Source of the DNA: Thermoguttaceae bacterium
Lineage (GTDB): Bacteria > Planctomycetota > Planctomycetia > Pirellulales > Thermoguttaceae
Assembly: GCA_017436025.1 (NCBI GenBank)
Contig: JAFSDX010000231.1
Span: forward strand, 1-59,034
Length of the DNA: 59,034 bases
Direction of reading: 5' to 3'
The notes below the pieces were generated by a model. That model was not told where the DNA came from and searched no databases. It worked only from the letters and a program-made list of their open reading frames with translations. Made by a program: the position numbers and the translations under genes. Of this stretch, positions 1-8,550 are shown piece after piece (position 1 is the first letter of the stretch; every line of letters begins with the position of its first letter).

Positions 1-2291
1 AAGCGTTTTTGCGTCGGGTCGGCGATGAAACCGGCGATCCAGTCGCGGCTCATGTAAGCGCGGAGGTCGCACGCGTGGTCGTTTTCCTTGCCGTAGAAGG
101 CGTGACATTCCGTACAAGTAAGGAATTCCATATCGGAAATCGCGTTTTCGGCGAGCCCGAGGTACTTCCCTTCGACGAACGGACGCGGCGCGTCGAGTTG
201 CGCTTCGGCGGCCAAGACTTCCGCCATCGAGTCGCAAGCGGCGACGATCGAAGCGCGAAGCGTCTTGAAGTACGTCATATCTTCCGGCGCGATCGGCTCG
301 TCGTTTCCGTTGAGTTGCGCGAGGTAAGCGTCGGTCAGGAAGGTCGCCGGGTCTTCGTCGACGATATATTGAGCGTTGTCGGCGTCGAAGAGCAGTTCTT
401 GGTAAACTTCGTCGTGAAGCGTCGCGAGCAGAACGTCTTGGAGCCCGGCCAAAACCGGCGCCGGGAGACGCGGTTCGAGTTCGGCGATAAATTCGGCGTC
501 GGCGAATTTCGCTTTGATCAACTCGGCGAGCTTCGCGACGTATTGTTTTTGCGCGGCGGCGATCGTTTCTTCGTCCGCTTCGCCGTCTTCGTCGATAATC
601 GTCGTCAAAATTTCGACGTTTTCTTCTTCCGCGACGAAGTCTTCAAAGACCGACTCCATAATATCGAACGCCGGGGACGCGTCGGCGGCGATCACCTTCG
701 CGACCAAACCGAGCGGGTTCGGCATAAACGAGCCGTCTTCGAGCGTCGCGCCGCTGGCGACGCGACCCTTCATAAAGCCGATCATCGAGCCTTTTTCGGC
801 GAACGCGGTCTTCCCGAAGAAGTCCGGGTCGGCGAGCGTTTCTTCGTTGGTGAAACCGCGAATCCAGTCGGCGGTTTGCGCGCCGAAGAGGTTCGGAGCG
901 GTCGGATCGTCGCAGATAATCGGCGCGTAATCCGGATTCGTCAACACTTCGTCTTTCGAGTCGAAGTTGTGGCAGCTGGCGCAGTGTTGCGCGAAGAGCT
1001 TCGGCCCTTGGACGTAAGCGTCGTCTTTCAGGAGCGTTAAGGCGCCGGTTTTCGGAATCCCCGCCGGAGCGAAGGTCAGTTCGACGGCGCGCTTGGCCAA
1101 GCGGTCGGCTTCCCCTTTGCTCGCCAAGAAACCGGGCGCGTGTTCCGGATTCTTGTAGTCGTCCCAATACGAGAGGTACGTGAACCAAGCGCAAACGACC
1201 GTGAAAACGCCCGCGACGCCGACGCAAACGTAATAGCCCGCTTTATTGCGACTCAAGAGCGGAACCGCGAGGAAGAAGAGCAAGATTGCCGGCGGAACGA
1301 CGAAAATCGCGTAAATCATCCCGATTTTCGAGAAAATCGGCAGCTTCGACATATGGTAAAGCGCGCGGAACGACCATTCCGGACGGGCGGCGTCGTAGGA
1401 ACCGGCCGTGTCGACCGGCGACGTAAGGCCCGCGCCCAAATAGGCTTCCGCCGGAAGCGTCGCGGCGCGTTCGGCGATTTGCCCGGACGTCAGCGAGTGT
1501 TGGAAAACGAGCAAAAGCGCGGCGCCGAAAACGATCAGACACGCTAGGCCGGTGAAGAGCGCTTCGCTCCCCCAGAACGCGCGGCGTTTTTTGTCGGCGC
1601 AAGCCAAGGCGCATTTGTGTCCGACTTCGTCGAAACGCGATTCCTTCGCGAGAATAGCGCGGGAGCGGTAGTCGGCCCACTTCCAGAACGCCATCATCAG
1701 AAGTCCGCCGCCTCCGAAGACCGCGATATGCAGAATCAGGAAACGCGTCAGCGTCAGGGCTCCGAATTGCGGGTCGGGGCCGCCGACGACGAGTTGGTAA
1801 AGCGGAACGCCGATCACCGGCAAAAGTTGCAGGAACGCGACGCGGGTGTACGTCGCGAAGTAGCCGGAAAGCGACCAATTCAAGAGGTCGCCGGTCAGGC
1901 AGCTGCAGAGCGAGAAGAGGAACATCCCGATCGCCGCCCAGTAAACGAACTCGCGCGGACGACGGCAGCCGCCGTGAACGATCAAGCCCAAGACGTAAAG
2001 ACCGCTCAACCCGACGAACAACTGCGCCGAATAGTGGTGCAAACCGCGAACGAACCAACCGCCCGGCAGATGGTATTGAATGTAATAAACGCTTTCCCAA
2101 GCGCTCGTCGGACTCGCCGAATAAAACGCCCAAAGGAAAAGCCCGGTGATCCCCTGCATCAGGAAGAGGAAAATCAGCGTCCGCGGAAGGAAACGGCAAA
2201 AACAACTCGCCGCCGGAACGCTCCAATTAGCGACCTTTTGAAAGCCGGCGCCCAAACCGGTTCTTTCGTCCAACCATTTTAAAAAGTTCAT
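1..2291 (-). CDS. Cytochrome b fused to a multiheme cytochrome c tail (bc-type complex), 3' end cut by window edge
   Basis: The reading frame is open on the minus strand from an ATG to the left edge (763 codons seen, no stop). The first ~210 residues are a cytochrome b-type membrane domain with paired-histidine helices (RGLHHYSAQ, later LIVHGG and LILHIAVF). A second hydrophobic segment near residue 310 resembles the C-terminal part of a split cytochrome b. A periplasmic region follows with two heme c motifs, CASCH (bases 969-983) and CTECH (bases 102-116). Further hemes may lie outside the window. By family it takes electrons from quinol and passes them through covalently bound hemes. The Rieske gene lies just upstream on the same strand, so the two form a bc-complex operon. 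The start is MNFLKW; upstream is only a weak purine-rich site. The fusion replaces the usual separate cytochrome c1 gene, as in other planctomycete bc complexes. Confidence 0.85.
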   Translation of the reverse strand, partial: MNFLKWLDERTGLGAGFQKVANWSVPAASCFCRFLPRTLIFLFLMQGITGLFLWAFYSASPTSAWESVYYIQYHLPGGWFVRGLHHYSAQLFVGLSGLYVLGLIVHGGCRRPREFVYWAAIGMFLFSLCSCLTGDLLNWSLSGYFATYTRVAFLQLLPVIGVPLYQLVVGGPDPQFGALTLTRFLILHIAVFGGGGLLMMAFWKWADYRSRAILAKESRFDEVGHKCALACADKKRRAFWGSEALFTGLACLIVFGAALLLVFQHSLTSGQIAERAATLPAEAYLGAGLTSPVDTAGSYDAARPEWSFRALYHMSKLPIFSKIGMIYAIFVVPPAILLFFLAVPLLSRNKAGYYVCVGVAGVFTVVCAWFTYLSYWDDYKNPEHAPGFLASKGEADRLAKRAVELTFAPAGIPKTGALTLLKDDAYVQGPKLFAQHCASCHNFDSKDEVLTNPDYAPIICDDPTAPNLFGAQTADWIRGFTNEETLADPDFFGKTAFAEKGSMIGFMKGRVASGATLEDGSFMPNPLGLVAKVIAADASPAFDIMESVFEDFVAEEENVEILTTIIDEDGEADEETIAAAQKQYVAKLAELIKAKFADAEFIAELEPRLPAPVLAGLQDVLLATLHDEVYQELLFDADNAQYIVDEDPATFLTDAYLAQLNGNDEPIAPEDMTYFKTLRASIVAACDSMAEVLAAEAQLDAPRPFVEGKYLGLAENAISDMEFLTCTECHAFYGKENDHACDLRAYMSRDWIAGFIADPTQKR

Positions 2292-2405
2292 TTTTCAATT
2301 TCCGTTTATTAAATTTTCGCGCTTCGACGTTTTTAGCGTCGCGTTCGACGTTTCGCCATCGTTTCGCGTCGACGCTCTCGACGTTCGCCGTTCGCGCTTT
2401 CGCCC

Positions 2406-2439
2406 TTCTTTCCCCTTATATTAATTAATAAGGAAAGAA
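2406..2439. promoter_or_regulatory. AT-rich inverted repeat between Rieske and cytochrome b-c genes
   Basis: The arms TTCTTTCC(CC)TTAT and ATAAGGAAAGAA pair with a two-base bulge around ATTAATTA. On the minus strand it also carries TTATTAATTAATATAAG, related to a motif upstream of two other minus-strand genes (near 47075 and 52309). It could be an internal promoter, an mRNA hairpin setting the Rieske/cytochrome ratio, or a regulator site. The sequence does not decide which. Confidence 0.4.
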
Positions 2440-2528
2440 ATCGGTTCGACGCGCTCGCTTTGAATCGCGAAAATCGTTTTTATCGTTCGAATCCGGACGC
2501 TTCGCCGCGCCCGCCGCTTCGTTTTCGC

Positions 2529-3122
2529 TCAGACCGGCTTCTTTTCGGCGGTTCCGAGTTGGAAGTTTTGGAACTTGACGAAGACTTTGCCGCCTTCGAT
2601 TCGCGTTTCGAGCGAGTCCATCGAGCGCGCCGACTTCGTCGTTTCCGGGTTGACGCGTTCGCCGTTGAGTTCGAAAACGTCGCCGTGACAGGGGCAGAAG
2701 AAGAGCGTTTGCTCTTCGCCGGTGTTCGGGTGTTTCATTTTTCCGGCTTTAACGCGGCAACCGGCGTGCGGGCAGATCGACTGAAACGCTTCGACCGCTT
2801 CCCCGACGCGGCGCAGGTAAACGACGCCGATCGTTTGGTTCGCTTCGGTCGCCCAAGCGTCGTTGAGGTTGTCGGTAATGACGAACTGACGCGGCGTTTC
2901 GTCGAGCGCGTCGAGCGTCGTCAGTTCGTATTCTTTGCCGGAAAGGCCTTCCTGTTGAAGCGGATAGAGCGCCATCTTCGCCCCGGCGCAAACCGGAACG
3001 GCCAGCGCCGCGACGCCGACTCCGGCCCCGACCGCGCCAAGGCAGAAATCGCGACGGGTCGCCTCGTTTCCGACGCTCTCGACGCTCGGCTTTTGCGCTT
3101 GATTAACGTTTTTCTTCGACAT
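2529..3122 (-). CDS. Rieske [2Fe-2S] iron-sulfur protein of the bc complex
   Basis: A 197-residue Tat-exported protein. The twin-arginine motif TRRDF at residues 22-26 is followed by a hydrophobic anchor (about 28-50). The cluster motifs are C117-P-H119-x2-C122 and C143-P-C145-H146, giving the Cys/His ligand pairs plus the C122/C145 disulfide expected of Rieske proteins. The cluster accepts electrons from quinol and passes them to the cytochrome c part of the fused protein encoded next. The frame extends upstream, but the chosen ATG (MSKKNVN) has an AGGAG site eight or so bases before it. The short N-terminal extension and the adjacent cytochrome b-c gene support a bc complex role rather than a Rieske dioxygenase. 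Confidence 0.92.
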   Translation of the reverse strand: MSKKNVNQAQKPSVESVGNEATRRDFCLGAVGAGVGVAALAVPVCAGAKMALYPLQQEGLSGKEYELTTLDALDETPRQFVITDNLNDAWATEANQTIGVVYLRRVGEAVEAFQSICPHAGCRVKAGKMKHPNTGEEQTLFFCPCHGDVFELNGERVNPETTKSARSMDSLETRIEGGKVFVKFQNFQLGTAEKKPV

Positions 3123-3824
3123 AGTGAAATAACTCCTGCTAAAATTGCGCCGTTCGTCGATTCGCGTTTCCAACCGCCGCAAAACGCCTGCAAAAGCATT
3201 TTCGCGACGCCAAACTCTAAACGCGACAATTCCGAATAAAGCGCGCTGACGAAAGCTCGGCCGCCGAAACGCCGTCGAGCAAAACTCGTCGACGCAAAAG
3301 CCGCCGCTTTTATTTTAAACGATTCGGAGAATATTTTAAGGCGACGCGTTCCCAAATCGGGAAAAAAGCGACGTTTTTCTTGCTAATTTGGGCCTTTTTT
3401 AGCGTAAATTCGCATTTTACGCGGCGACGCTCGATTCGTCGCGCCGACGCTCGACGTTTCAACCGCTAAAATCGCTAAAATCGGTCGCGCCGTCGAAAAA
3501 AAACTCGCCGTAAAAAACGCGACTCGGCGGTTCGTCGTCGCGTTATCTTCCCAATAAACGCTAAAAGCGCCGCAAAACTCGCCGTCGACGCAAACAACGC
3601 AAAGCGCCCGTCTTCCCCCAACGTTTCGTTTTATGTTAAATTAAACGAAAGCGGGAAAGTTGCAAGAGAGCCCGCGCCCGAAAAATGCAAAAAAACGGAA
3701 AATTTTACAAAAGTTGGCGTCGACGCTCGTTTTTTTCGCCGCGCCGCCGTTTTACGACGTATATTTTCGCAAGAAGAAGCTCGATTTCCGCGTCGAGGAA
3801 GCCCGTTTTGAAAGGAGCGCCCTA
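3123..3824. other. 702-bp gap between divergent genes
   Basis: This is the divergent region between the Rieske gene and a small plus-strand gene. It should hold promoters in both directions, but I see no clear -35/-10 pair. The one structured site is TTTCGTTT (3624-3631) paired with AAACGAAA (3643-3650) around TATGTTAAATT, which may be an operator or part of the promoter for the gene starting at 3825. Frames crossing the gap have an Arg/Phe-rich composition typical of non-coding DNA here. Confidence 0.5.
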
Positions 3825-4094
3825 ATGAAACAAAACCTTTTTAACAACTTTACCGATTTTATCGATTCCGCCGTCGCTCGCGGCGCTCGATTTTGCCCCG
3901 ACTGGGCGACGTTTGACGACGACGAGTTCGAAGAAGAACGCCGGGCGTCGGTCGCGACGCTCGACGAAACGCATAAAGACGCGCAAGAATTCGCCGAAGC
4001 GCTCGAAAAATTCCGACTCGTTCACCGTCGTCGCGCCGTCAGTTACGAAGAGGCGCTTTCCGTCCTGAAATCGCTCGGATACCGCAAGGCCTAA
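3825..4094 (+). CDS. Small conserved protein with C-terminal LGY motif
   Basis: An 89-residue acidic protein of unknown function. The start is MKQNLFNNF, with AAAGGAG six bases before the ATG; the longer frame upstream lacks a site. The last 40 residues read F-x2-AL-x2-(F/Y) ... EALSVLKSLGYRK. The same layout recurs in the 214-residue protein at 48852 (FMKALDDY ... [13 protein letters not shown]), so the window holds two members of one family. I believe similar short proteins occur across planctomycetes, but no function is known to me. The C-terminus looks like a short helical module. No signal peptide or membrane segment is present. Confidence 0.75.
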   Translation: MKQNLFNNFTDFIDSAVARGARFCPDWATFDDDEFEEERRASVATLDETHKDAQEFAEALEKFRLVHRRRAVSYEEALSVLKSLGYRKA

Positions 4095-4410
4095 CCCCGC
4101 CGACAACGCAAAATCGTTTTAATCGTTAAATTTTATCGTTTTCAACGTCGGCGTCGCGCTCGTTTTTCCCGTCGCGACGCAGATTTTAACGTTTTTTTTC
4201 AATTTTAACGCCTTTATTTTTTCAACCGTCCCCTTAGTTTTAAGTCGACAAATAAACGCAATGACGACAAGAATCGTTTTCTCGGCGCTAATATTCTTTT
4301 TCGCGCTCTAACAAAATCGTTTTTTAATCGAACGCGCGACAAAAAATATAAAAACGCCGCCTTAACCGTATTTTGCTCGAAACGTGCCAAACCGTTTTAA
4401 TAATCGAGTT
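4095..4410. other. 316-bp convergent gap
   Basis: AT-richer DNA with many T runs between convergent genes. T tracts near 4190-4230 could end transcription from the left, but I see no strong hairpin before them. Nothing else is recognised. Confidence 0.4.
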
Positions 4411-4614
4411 TTACTTGGAACGCCCGCAACCGCAACCGCTCGATTTCGCGTTTTCGCCGCCGTCGCAACCGTCGCAACCCGCGCAACCGCAACTTTTTTT
4501 CTCGACGCCGCATCCGCATCCGCAACCGCTCGACTTGAACGTCCGGCGCGCCCGAAAGAGAACGTAAATCAAACAAGCGACGACGATCGCTCCGACAACC
4601 AAATTTTCCGACAT
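4411..4614 (-). CDS. FeoB-associated-type Cys-rich membrane protein
   Basis: A 67-residue protein: one N-terminal transmembrane helix (about residues 4-22, ENLVVGAIVVACLIYVLF), a basic stop (RARR), then a cytoplasmic tail with repeated GCGCGC and CGCAGCDGC clusters (14 cysteines in all). This matches the small FeoB-associated Cys-rich membrane proteins (Pfam FeoB_associated), which usually sit beside feoB and are thought to help ferrous iron uptake or metal handling. The start has an AGGAG site six bases upstream. No feoB or feoA is visible here, so it is an orphan copy. Metal binding by the tail is likely from composition; the metal is unknown. Confidence 0.8.
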   Translation of the reverse strand: MSENLVVGAIVVACLIYVLFRARRTFKSSGCGCGCGVEKKSCGCAGCDGCDGGENAKSSGCGCGRSK

Positions 4615-5005
4615 TTATCGCTCCTCGCAACCTAATTCTTGCCGTCGAGCGTTTCTTCGTCCGACGTTTCCCGTTCCGCGCCTTCTCTTTATCGACCAAA
4701 TCCCGCCGTTTCCCCCATCGAAAGCGCCGCTTCTTCCGCTTTTTCCCTCTTTTACTCGCCAACGTCGCGCCGTCGGCGGCCAACTTTGCCGATTCTAGCG
4801 ATTTTACCGATTAAATCGTCGCCAAATTCGGACGCGTCGCCGTCGACGCGTTAAAAATCGGTTGTTTTTCGACGCCGCGCCCTTTATACTATAGTCGTTT
4901 TATTTCAAGCGGCCCCCGTTTTTGACGCAAGACTTTCGAGCGTCGCCGCTTTTGCCCAATCGTTTCGCCTTCCGATAATCGCTCCGTTTTTCAAGGAACC
5001 GCGCA
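4615..5005. other. 391-bp divergent gap with promoter
   Basis: It holds the leader of the Cys-rich gene (minus) and a clear plus-strand promoter near 4862-4890 for the DUF1080 gene. No further gene is supported. Confidence 0.5.
4862..4890 (+). promoter_or_regulatory. Sigma-70-type promoter TTGTTT-N17-TATACT
   Basis: The -35 is TTGTTT (4862-4867) and the -10 is TATACT (4885-4890), exactly 17 bases apart. The DUF1080 gene starts 116 bases after the -10. Confidence 0.75.
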
Positions 5006-5854
5006 ATGCTCGTTCGCCGCCTTTTACCCGCGTTTCTCTCGTTGACGCTCGCCGTTTGCCCCGTTTTTTCCGTTTTTCCCGCCTTCGCCGACGCTCCCGC
5101 CGACCTGCGCGCCGCGTTCGACGCCCGAGTCGCCGACGACGCCGAAGAAATCCCGCTCTTCAACGGCGCAAACCTCGACGGTTGGGACGTTTGCGTTCGC
5201 GGTCTCGGCGCCTCCGACCCGAAAGGCGTTTTCAGCGTCCAAGACGGCGCGCTTCGCGTTAGCGGCGAAATGTACGGCGGCCTTATGACGGTCGGCTCTT
5301 ACTCGAATTACCGGCTGACGGTCGAGTTCAAATGGGGCGAAAAAACTTGGGGCGCGCGCGCCGATAAAGCCCGCGATTCCGGGGTTTTGTTTCACTCGTT
5401 CGGCCCGGGCGACGGTTTCGGCGGCGTTTGGGCGCGCTCGGTCGAGGCGAACGTCATCGAAGGCGGCGTCGGCGACTTTTGGATCGTCGGCGGCCCGAAC
5501 GACGGAATCGCGGCGACTTGCGACGTCGTAAAGCGCGGCGACGCCAAGATTTGCGTCCTTGACGGCGGGACTCCGGTCGAGATAACCGACAACGCCCAAG
5601 GTTGCTTCCAATGGGTCGGACGCTCCCCCGACTGGCGCGACGTCAAAGGTTTCCGCGGCCCGAACGACGTCGACCGTCCGAACGATTGGAACGAACTGAC
5701 GATTTACGCGATCGGCGACGCCGCCGAGTTTTACGTCAACGGCGTTTTCGTCAACCGCGTTTACAACCTGAAACCGACGAGCGGTAAAATCCAGCTGCAA
5801 TCGGAAGGCGCCGAAATCTTCTTCCGCAACATTTCGCTCCTCCCGCTCGATTGA
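5006..5854 (+). CDS. Secreted DUF1080 / 3-keto-disaccharide hydrolase domain protein
   Basis: A 282-residue protein with a cleavable signal peptide (cut predicted after FPAFA, near residue 28) and one DUF1080 jelly-roll domain (about 48-281). The family signatures are LFNGANLDGWDV at the start, RDSGVLFHS mid-domain, and a C-terminal NDWNEL...VNGVFVNR...SGKIQLQSEG...FFRNI. DUF1080 is now called the 3-keto-disaccharide hydrolase domain, with members that cleave 3-keto-glycosides; related folds bind glycans, so substrate is open. It is the first of two tandem paralogues; their C-terminal halves are closely similar, showing local duplication. It is exported, so it probably acts on extracellular or periplasmic sugar. 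GACGCCGCGTC overlaps its stop codon, as in the next gene. Confidence 0.9.
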   Translation: MLVRRLLPAFLSLTLAVCPVFSVFPAFADAPADLRAAFDARVADDAEEIPLFNGANLDGWDVCVRGLGASDPKGVFSVQDGALRVSGEMYGGLMTVGSYSNYRLTVEFKWGEKTWGARADKARDSGVLFHSFGPGDGFGGVWARSVEANVIEGGVGDFWIVGGPNDGIAATCDVVKRGDAKICVLDGGTPVEITDNAQGCFQWVGRSPDWRDVKGFRGPNDVDRPNDWNELTIYAIGDAAEFYVNGVFVNRVYNLKPTSGKIQLQSEGAEIFFRNISLLPLD

Positions 5855-5930
5855 CGCCGCGTCATATTCGTTTTTCCGTTGTTTTTTCCTTTAAAATTTT
5901 CCAACTTAACCGCTTTAAAGAAAGAACGTT

Positions 5931-7442
5931 ATGTCCGTTTCCCGTTTTTTTTCTCCGCTCCTAATTTTAGCGCTCGGAGCCCTTCCCGCGTTCGCCGACG
6001 ACGAAGCGATCGCCGCCTCTAACAACCCGAAAGAAGCGGAGTTGCGTTCGAAAATCGTCGACTATATGCGCGCCGCCGCGAACGTCGAATGGACGCCGAA
6101 AGAAGATATCGAGTACTGGAACGGCTCCGGTTTCGTCTTCAAAAAGGGCGAAACGTATTACGGCCTGCCGTACACGCAATTCCAACGCAATCACAACCTT
6201 GCGTCGTTCGAAACGCAAATCGAAACGATCGACGGTCAACGCGTTTACGTCGGCCCGACCAACCGCGAAGGCTATTTCGGCTCCGACTGCTCCGCGTCCG
6301 TTTCGAACGCTTGGCGGCAAGTCGACCCGAACCTCCCGGCCCTCCTGACGCGCCGAATGATTCCCGACCGCCCGAAAGAAGTCGTTCCGGTCGGCGACTA
6401 CCCGCTCAACTTTTACGACTCGACGCCTAACATCGTTAAAGAGGCGGGTTACGAGACGATGAAAGCCGCTTACGCGCAACTGAAACCGGCGGACGCGGTC
6501 GTGATGCACGTCAATTACGACGGGCACGTGATGCTGATTTTGAAAAACGACCCGGAAAACGAGCGCGTTTTCGTCTCCGACCAAACCGGTCTCGCCAACG
6601 GCAAACCGAAGGGCAAAGACGGTCGCTCGACCTTCCGCGTCGACTGCGAATACACTTATAAACGTCTTTTTGACAACGGTTACATTCCGATCGCGCTCAA
6701 GGTCGTCGACGACGCCGCGAACGAAAAATACCTCTTCAACGGCGAAAATCTCGACGGTTGGCGCGTCTTCTTGAAGAAGAGCGGAACCGACGACCCGGAC
6801 GGCGTCTTCTCCGTTAAAGACGGCGTTTTGCGTCTCGGCGGCGAAGATTGGGGCGGTCTTTCGACGCTCGAAACCTTTGAAAATTACCGACTTACCGTCG
6901 AGTTCAAATGGGGCGACAAAGCGACGCCCGCCGACCGCCGCGGCGCCCGCGACTCCGGAGTGATGATTCACGCGACCGGCCCGGACAACGGTTTCGCCGG
7001 ACTTTGGGCCCGCTCGATTCAGGCGAACCTCGTCGAAGGCGGAATCGGCGATATTTGCGTCGTCGCGCAACCGGAAGACGGTTTAGAGGCGACCGGCGAC
7101 GTCGTGAAGCGCCCCGGCGGTCGCGTTTTCGACCCGAAAAACGGGAAGCCGGAAACGATTCGCGCCAACTCGGACGGCGTTATCCAATGGCTCGGTCGTT
7201 CGCCTAACTGGAAGAACGAAAGGGACTTCCGAGGTCCGCTCGACGTCGACCGCCCCGGCGACTGGAACGAATTGGTCATTTACGCGGTCGGCGACAAGAT
7301 GGAAGTTTATCTCAACGGCAAGTTCGTCAACCGCGCGTACAACCTGAAACCGACTTCCGGTCGCATCCAGTTGCAATCGGAGGGTTTCGAGATTTTCTTC
7401 CGTCGCGTTTCGATTCGCCCTTGGAACAAACCGCTCGATTGA
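5931..7442 (+). CDS. Secreted NlpC/P60-like domain fused to DUF1080 domain
   Basis: A 503-residue exported protein (signal peptide ends near FADD, residue 23). Residues about 35-258 look like a papain-like NlpC/P60 or CHAP amidase/peptidase domain: a candidate nucleophile Cys120 in YFGSDCSASVSNAW and a candidate base His199 in NYDGHVMLIL. Residues 267-502 are a DUF1080 domain (LFNGENLDGWRV, RDSGVMIHATG, GDWNEL, SGRIQLQSEG) very like the gene upstream. NlpC/P60 domains cut peptidoglycan or other amide bonds; the DUF1080 half should bind or cleave a glycoside. The fusion suggests action on a substrate having both sugar and peptide parts, which is inference. It starts 76 bases after the first DUF1080 gene and is probably co-transcribed. 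The NlpC assignment rests on motif spacing only. Confidence 0.8.
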   Translation: MSVSRFFSPLLILALGALPAFADDEAIAASNNPKEAELRSKIVDYMRAAANVEWTPKEDIEYWNGSGFVFKKGETYYGLPYTQFQRNHNLASFETQIETIDGQRVYVGPTNREGYFGSDCSASVSNAWRQVDPNLPALLTRRMIPDRPKEVVPVGDYPLNFYDSTPNIVKEAGYETMKAAYAQLKPADAVVMHVNYDGHVMLILKNDPENERVFVSDQTGLANGKPKGKDGRSTFRVDCEYTYKRLFDNGYIPIALKVVDDAANEKYLFNGENLDGWRVFLKKSGTDDPDGVFSVKDGVLRLGGEDWGGLSTLETFENYRLTVEFKWGDKATPADRRGARDSGVMIHATGPDNGFAGLWARSIQANLVEGGIGDICVVAQPEDGLEATGDVVKRPGGRVFDPKNGKPETIRANSDGVIQWLGRSPNWKNERDFRGPLDVDRPGDWNELVIYAVGDKMEVYLNGKFVNRAYNLKPTSGRIQLQSEGFEIFFRRVSIRPWNKPLD

Positions 7443-7499
7443 CGCCGCGTCGTTCCGCAACAATTTAACGCGACGCAACCGTTTTTCCCGCGCCCTTTA

Positions 7500-7532
7500 C
7501 GTCCGGCGTTTCTCCAACAAAAACGCCGGACG
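7500..7532. terminator. 12-bp perfect hairpin after the DUF1080 pair
   Basis: CGTCCGGCGTTT (7500-7511) pairs exactly with AAACGCCGGACG (7521-7532) across a 9-base loop. It lies between the DUF1080 fusion and the esterase. The T-rich stretch starts only about 20 bases later, so it is terminator-like rather than a classical intrinsic terminator. Confidence 0.5.
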
Positions 7533-7607
7533 ACGCGGCGTCGACGGTTCGTCGCTTTTTTGTTTTCCGTTTTTCCGTTTTTATCCTTTCTCAACGAAAG
7601 TCCTTCA

Positions 7608-8504
7608 ATGAAAACGACTTCCCTCTTAAAAACGTTGGCGTCCGTCGCGCTTTTTTCGACGGCGATCTTTGCCGCGACGCAAGTTCCGGCTCAAGAAAAG
7701 GTCGAACTTTGGCCGAATCTCGCGCCCGGCGAAACGGTTCGCGAACCGAACGTCGAGAATCCCGCCGGCTCCGCGCGCCGCGTTACGACGCCGTATCTCC
7801 TTATTTTTCAACCGGAAAAGAAAACGTCCGACGTTTGCGTTTTGACGATTCCCGGCGGCGGCTTCAATACCTGCTTTTACGGCGAAGAAGGAATCCCGAA
7901 CGCTAAGTACTGGAATTCCAAAGGTTATGTCTCCGCCGTCCTCGTTTATCGCGCCCCTCGCCCGGCGTCGGGCCCGATTTACGCCCCGGCGCTCCAAGAC
8001 GCCCGCCGCGCGATTCGCTATCTCCGCGCCAACGCCGAGAAGCTCGGAATCGACCCGAACAAAATCGGCGCGCAAGGGTATTCCGCCGGCGCCTGCTTAA
8101 CGCTTCTCGCCGCAACCAATTCGGAAACCGAGGTTTACGAACCGGTCGACGAACTCGACCAAACGCCCGCGAACCTGAATTTCGCGATACCGATCTATCC
8201 GGCTTACGTTCTGACCGACGGAGCGACCGATCCGAACGCGAACAAAGGCGAAGGCGCGAAAATTTTGAGCGATTTTCATTTCGACGCGAAAACGCCGCCC
8301 CTTTGCCTCGTTCACGGCGACGCCGATATTTATTCGCCGGTCGGTTCCGTCGAGGTTTACAAGAAGTTGCGCAAACTCGGAATTCCTTGCGAATTACACG
8401 TTTACGCGGGCGCGCCGCACGGCTTTATGTTTTGGAACGACAAACCGAACGCCGCCGATTGGCAAGAGCGTTGCGCCGCTTGGCTGAAGAAAATCGGCTT
8501 CTAA
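7608..8504 (+). CDS. Secreted alpha/beta-hydrolase, carbohydrate-esterase-like
   Basis: A 298-residue exported enzyme (signal peptide about 1-28). It has the alpha/beta-hydrolase layout: an oxyanion loop PGGGF at 82-86, nucleophile Ser159 in GYSAG, an acid in HGDAD (Asp238 or Asp240) and His271 in APHGF. The nearest families are BD-FAE/acetyl-xylan-esterase-like and dienelactone-hydrolase-like esterases, which planctomycetes keep in glycan loci, so removal of acetyl or similar groups from polysaccharides is a fair guess. The start MKTTSLL gives a good signal peptide; the frame extends 16 codons upstream without a site. It follows the two DUF1080 genes after a hairpin and ends before a strong terminator. 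Confidence 0.88.
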   Translation: MKTTSLLKTLASVALFSTAIFAATQVPAQEKVELWPNLAPGETVREPNVENPAGSARRVTTPYLLIFQPEKKTSDVCVLTIPGGGFNTCFYGEEGIPNAKYWNSKGYVSAVLVYRAPRPASGPIYAPALQDARRAIRYLRANAEKLGIDPNKIGAQGYSAGACLTLLAATNSETEVYEPVDELDQTPANLNFAIPIYPAYVLTDGATDPNANKGEGAKILSDFHFDAKTPPLCLVHGDADIYSPVGSVEVYKKLRKLGIPCELHVYAGAPHGFMFWNDKPNAADWQERCAAWLKKIGF

Positions 8505-8550
8505 CGCTCATCCGCAACCGTTGCCAAACAAGCGTTTAGAACACCAAGAC

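Noticed and set aside
9..1040. Long plus-strand open frame over the left end
   Set aside because: It is the mirror of the cytochrome b-c gene: Arg/Val/Phe-rich, no domains, while the minus frame shows heme motifs.
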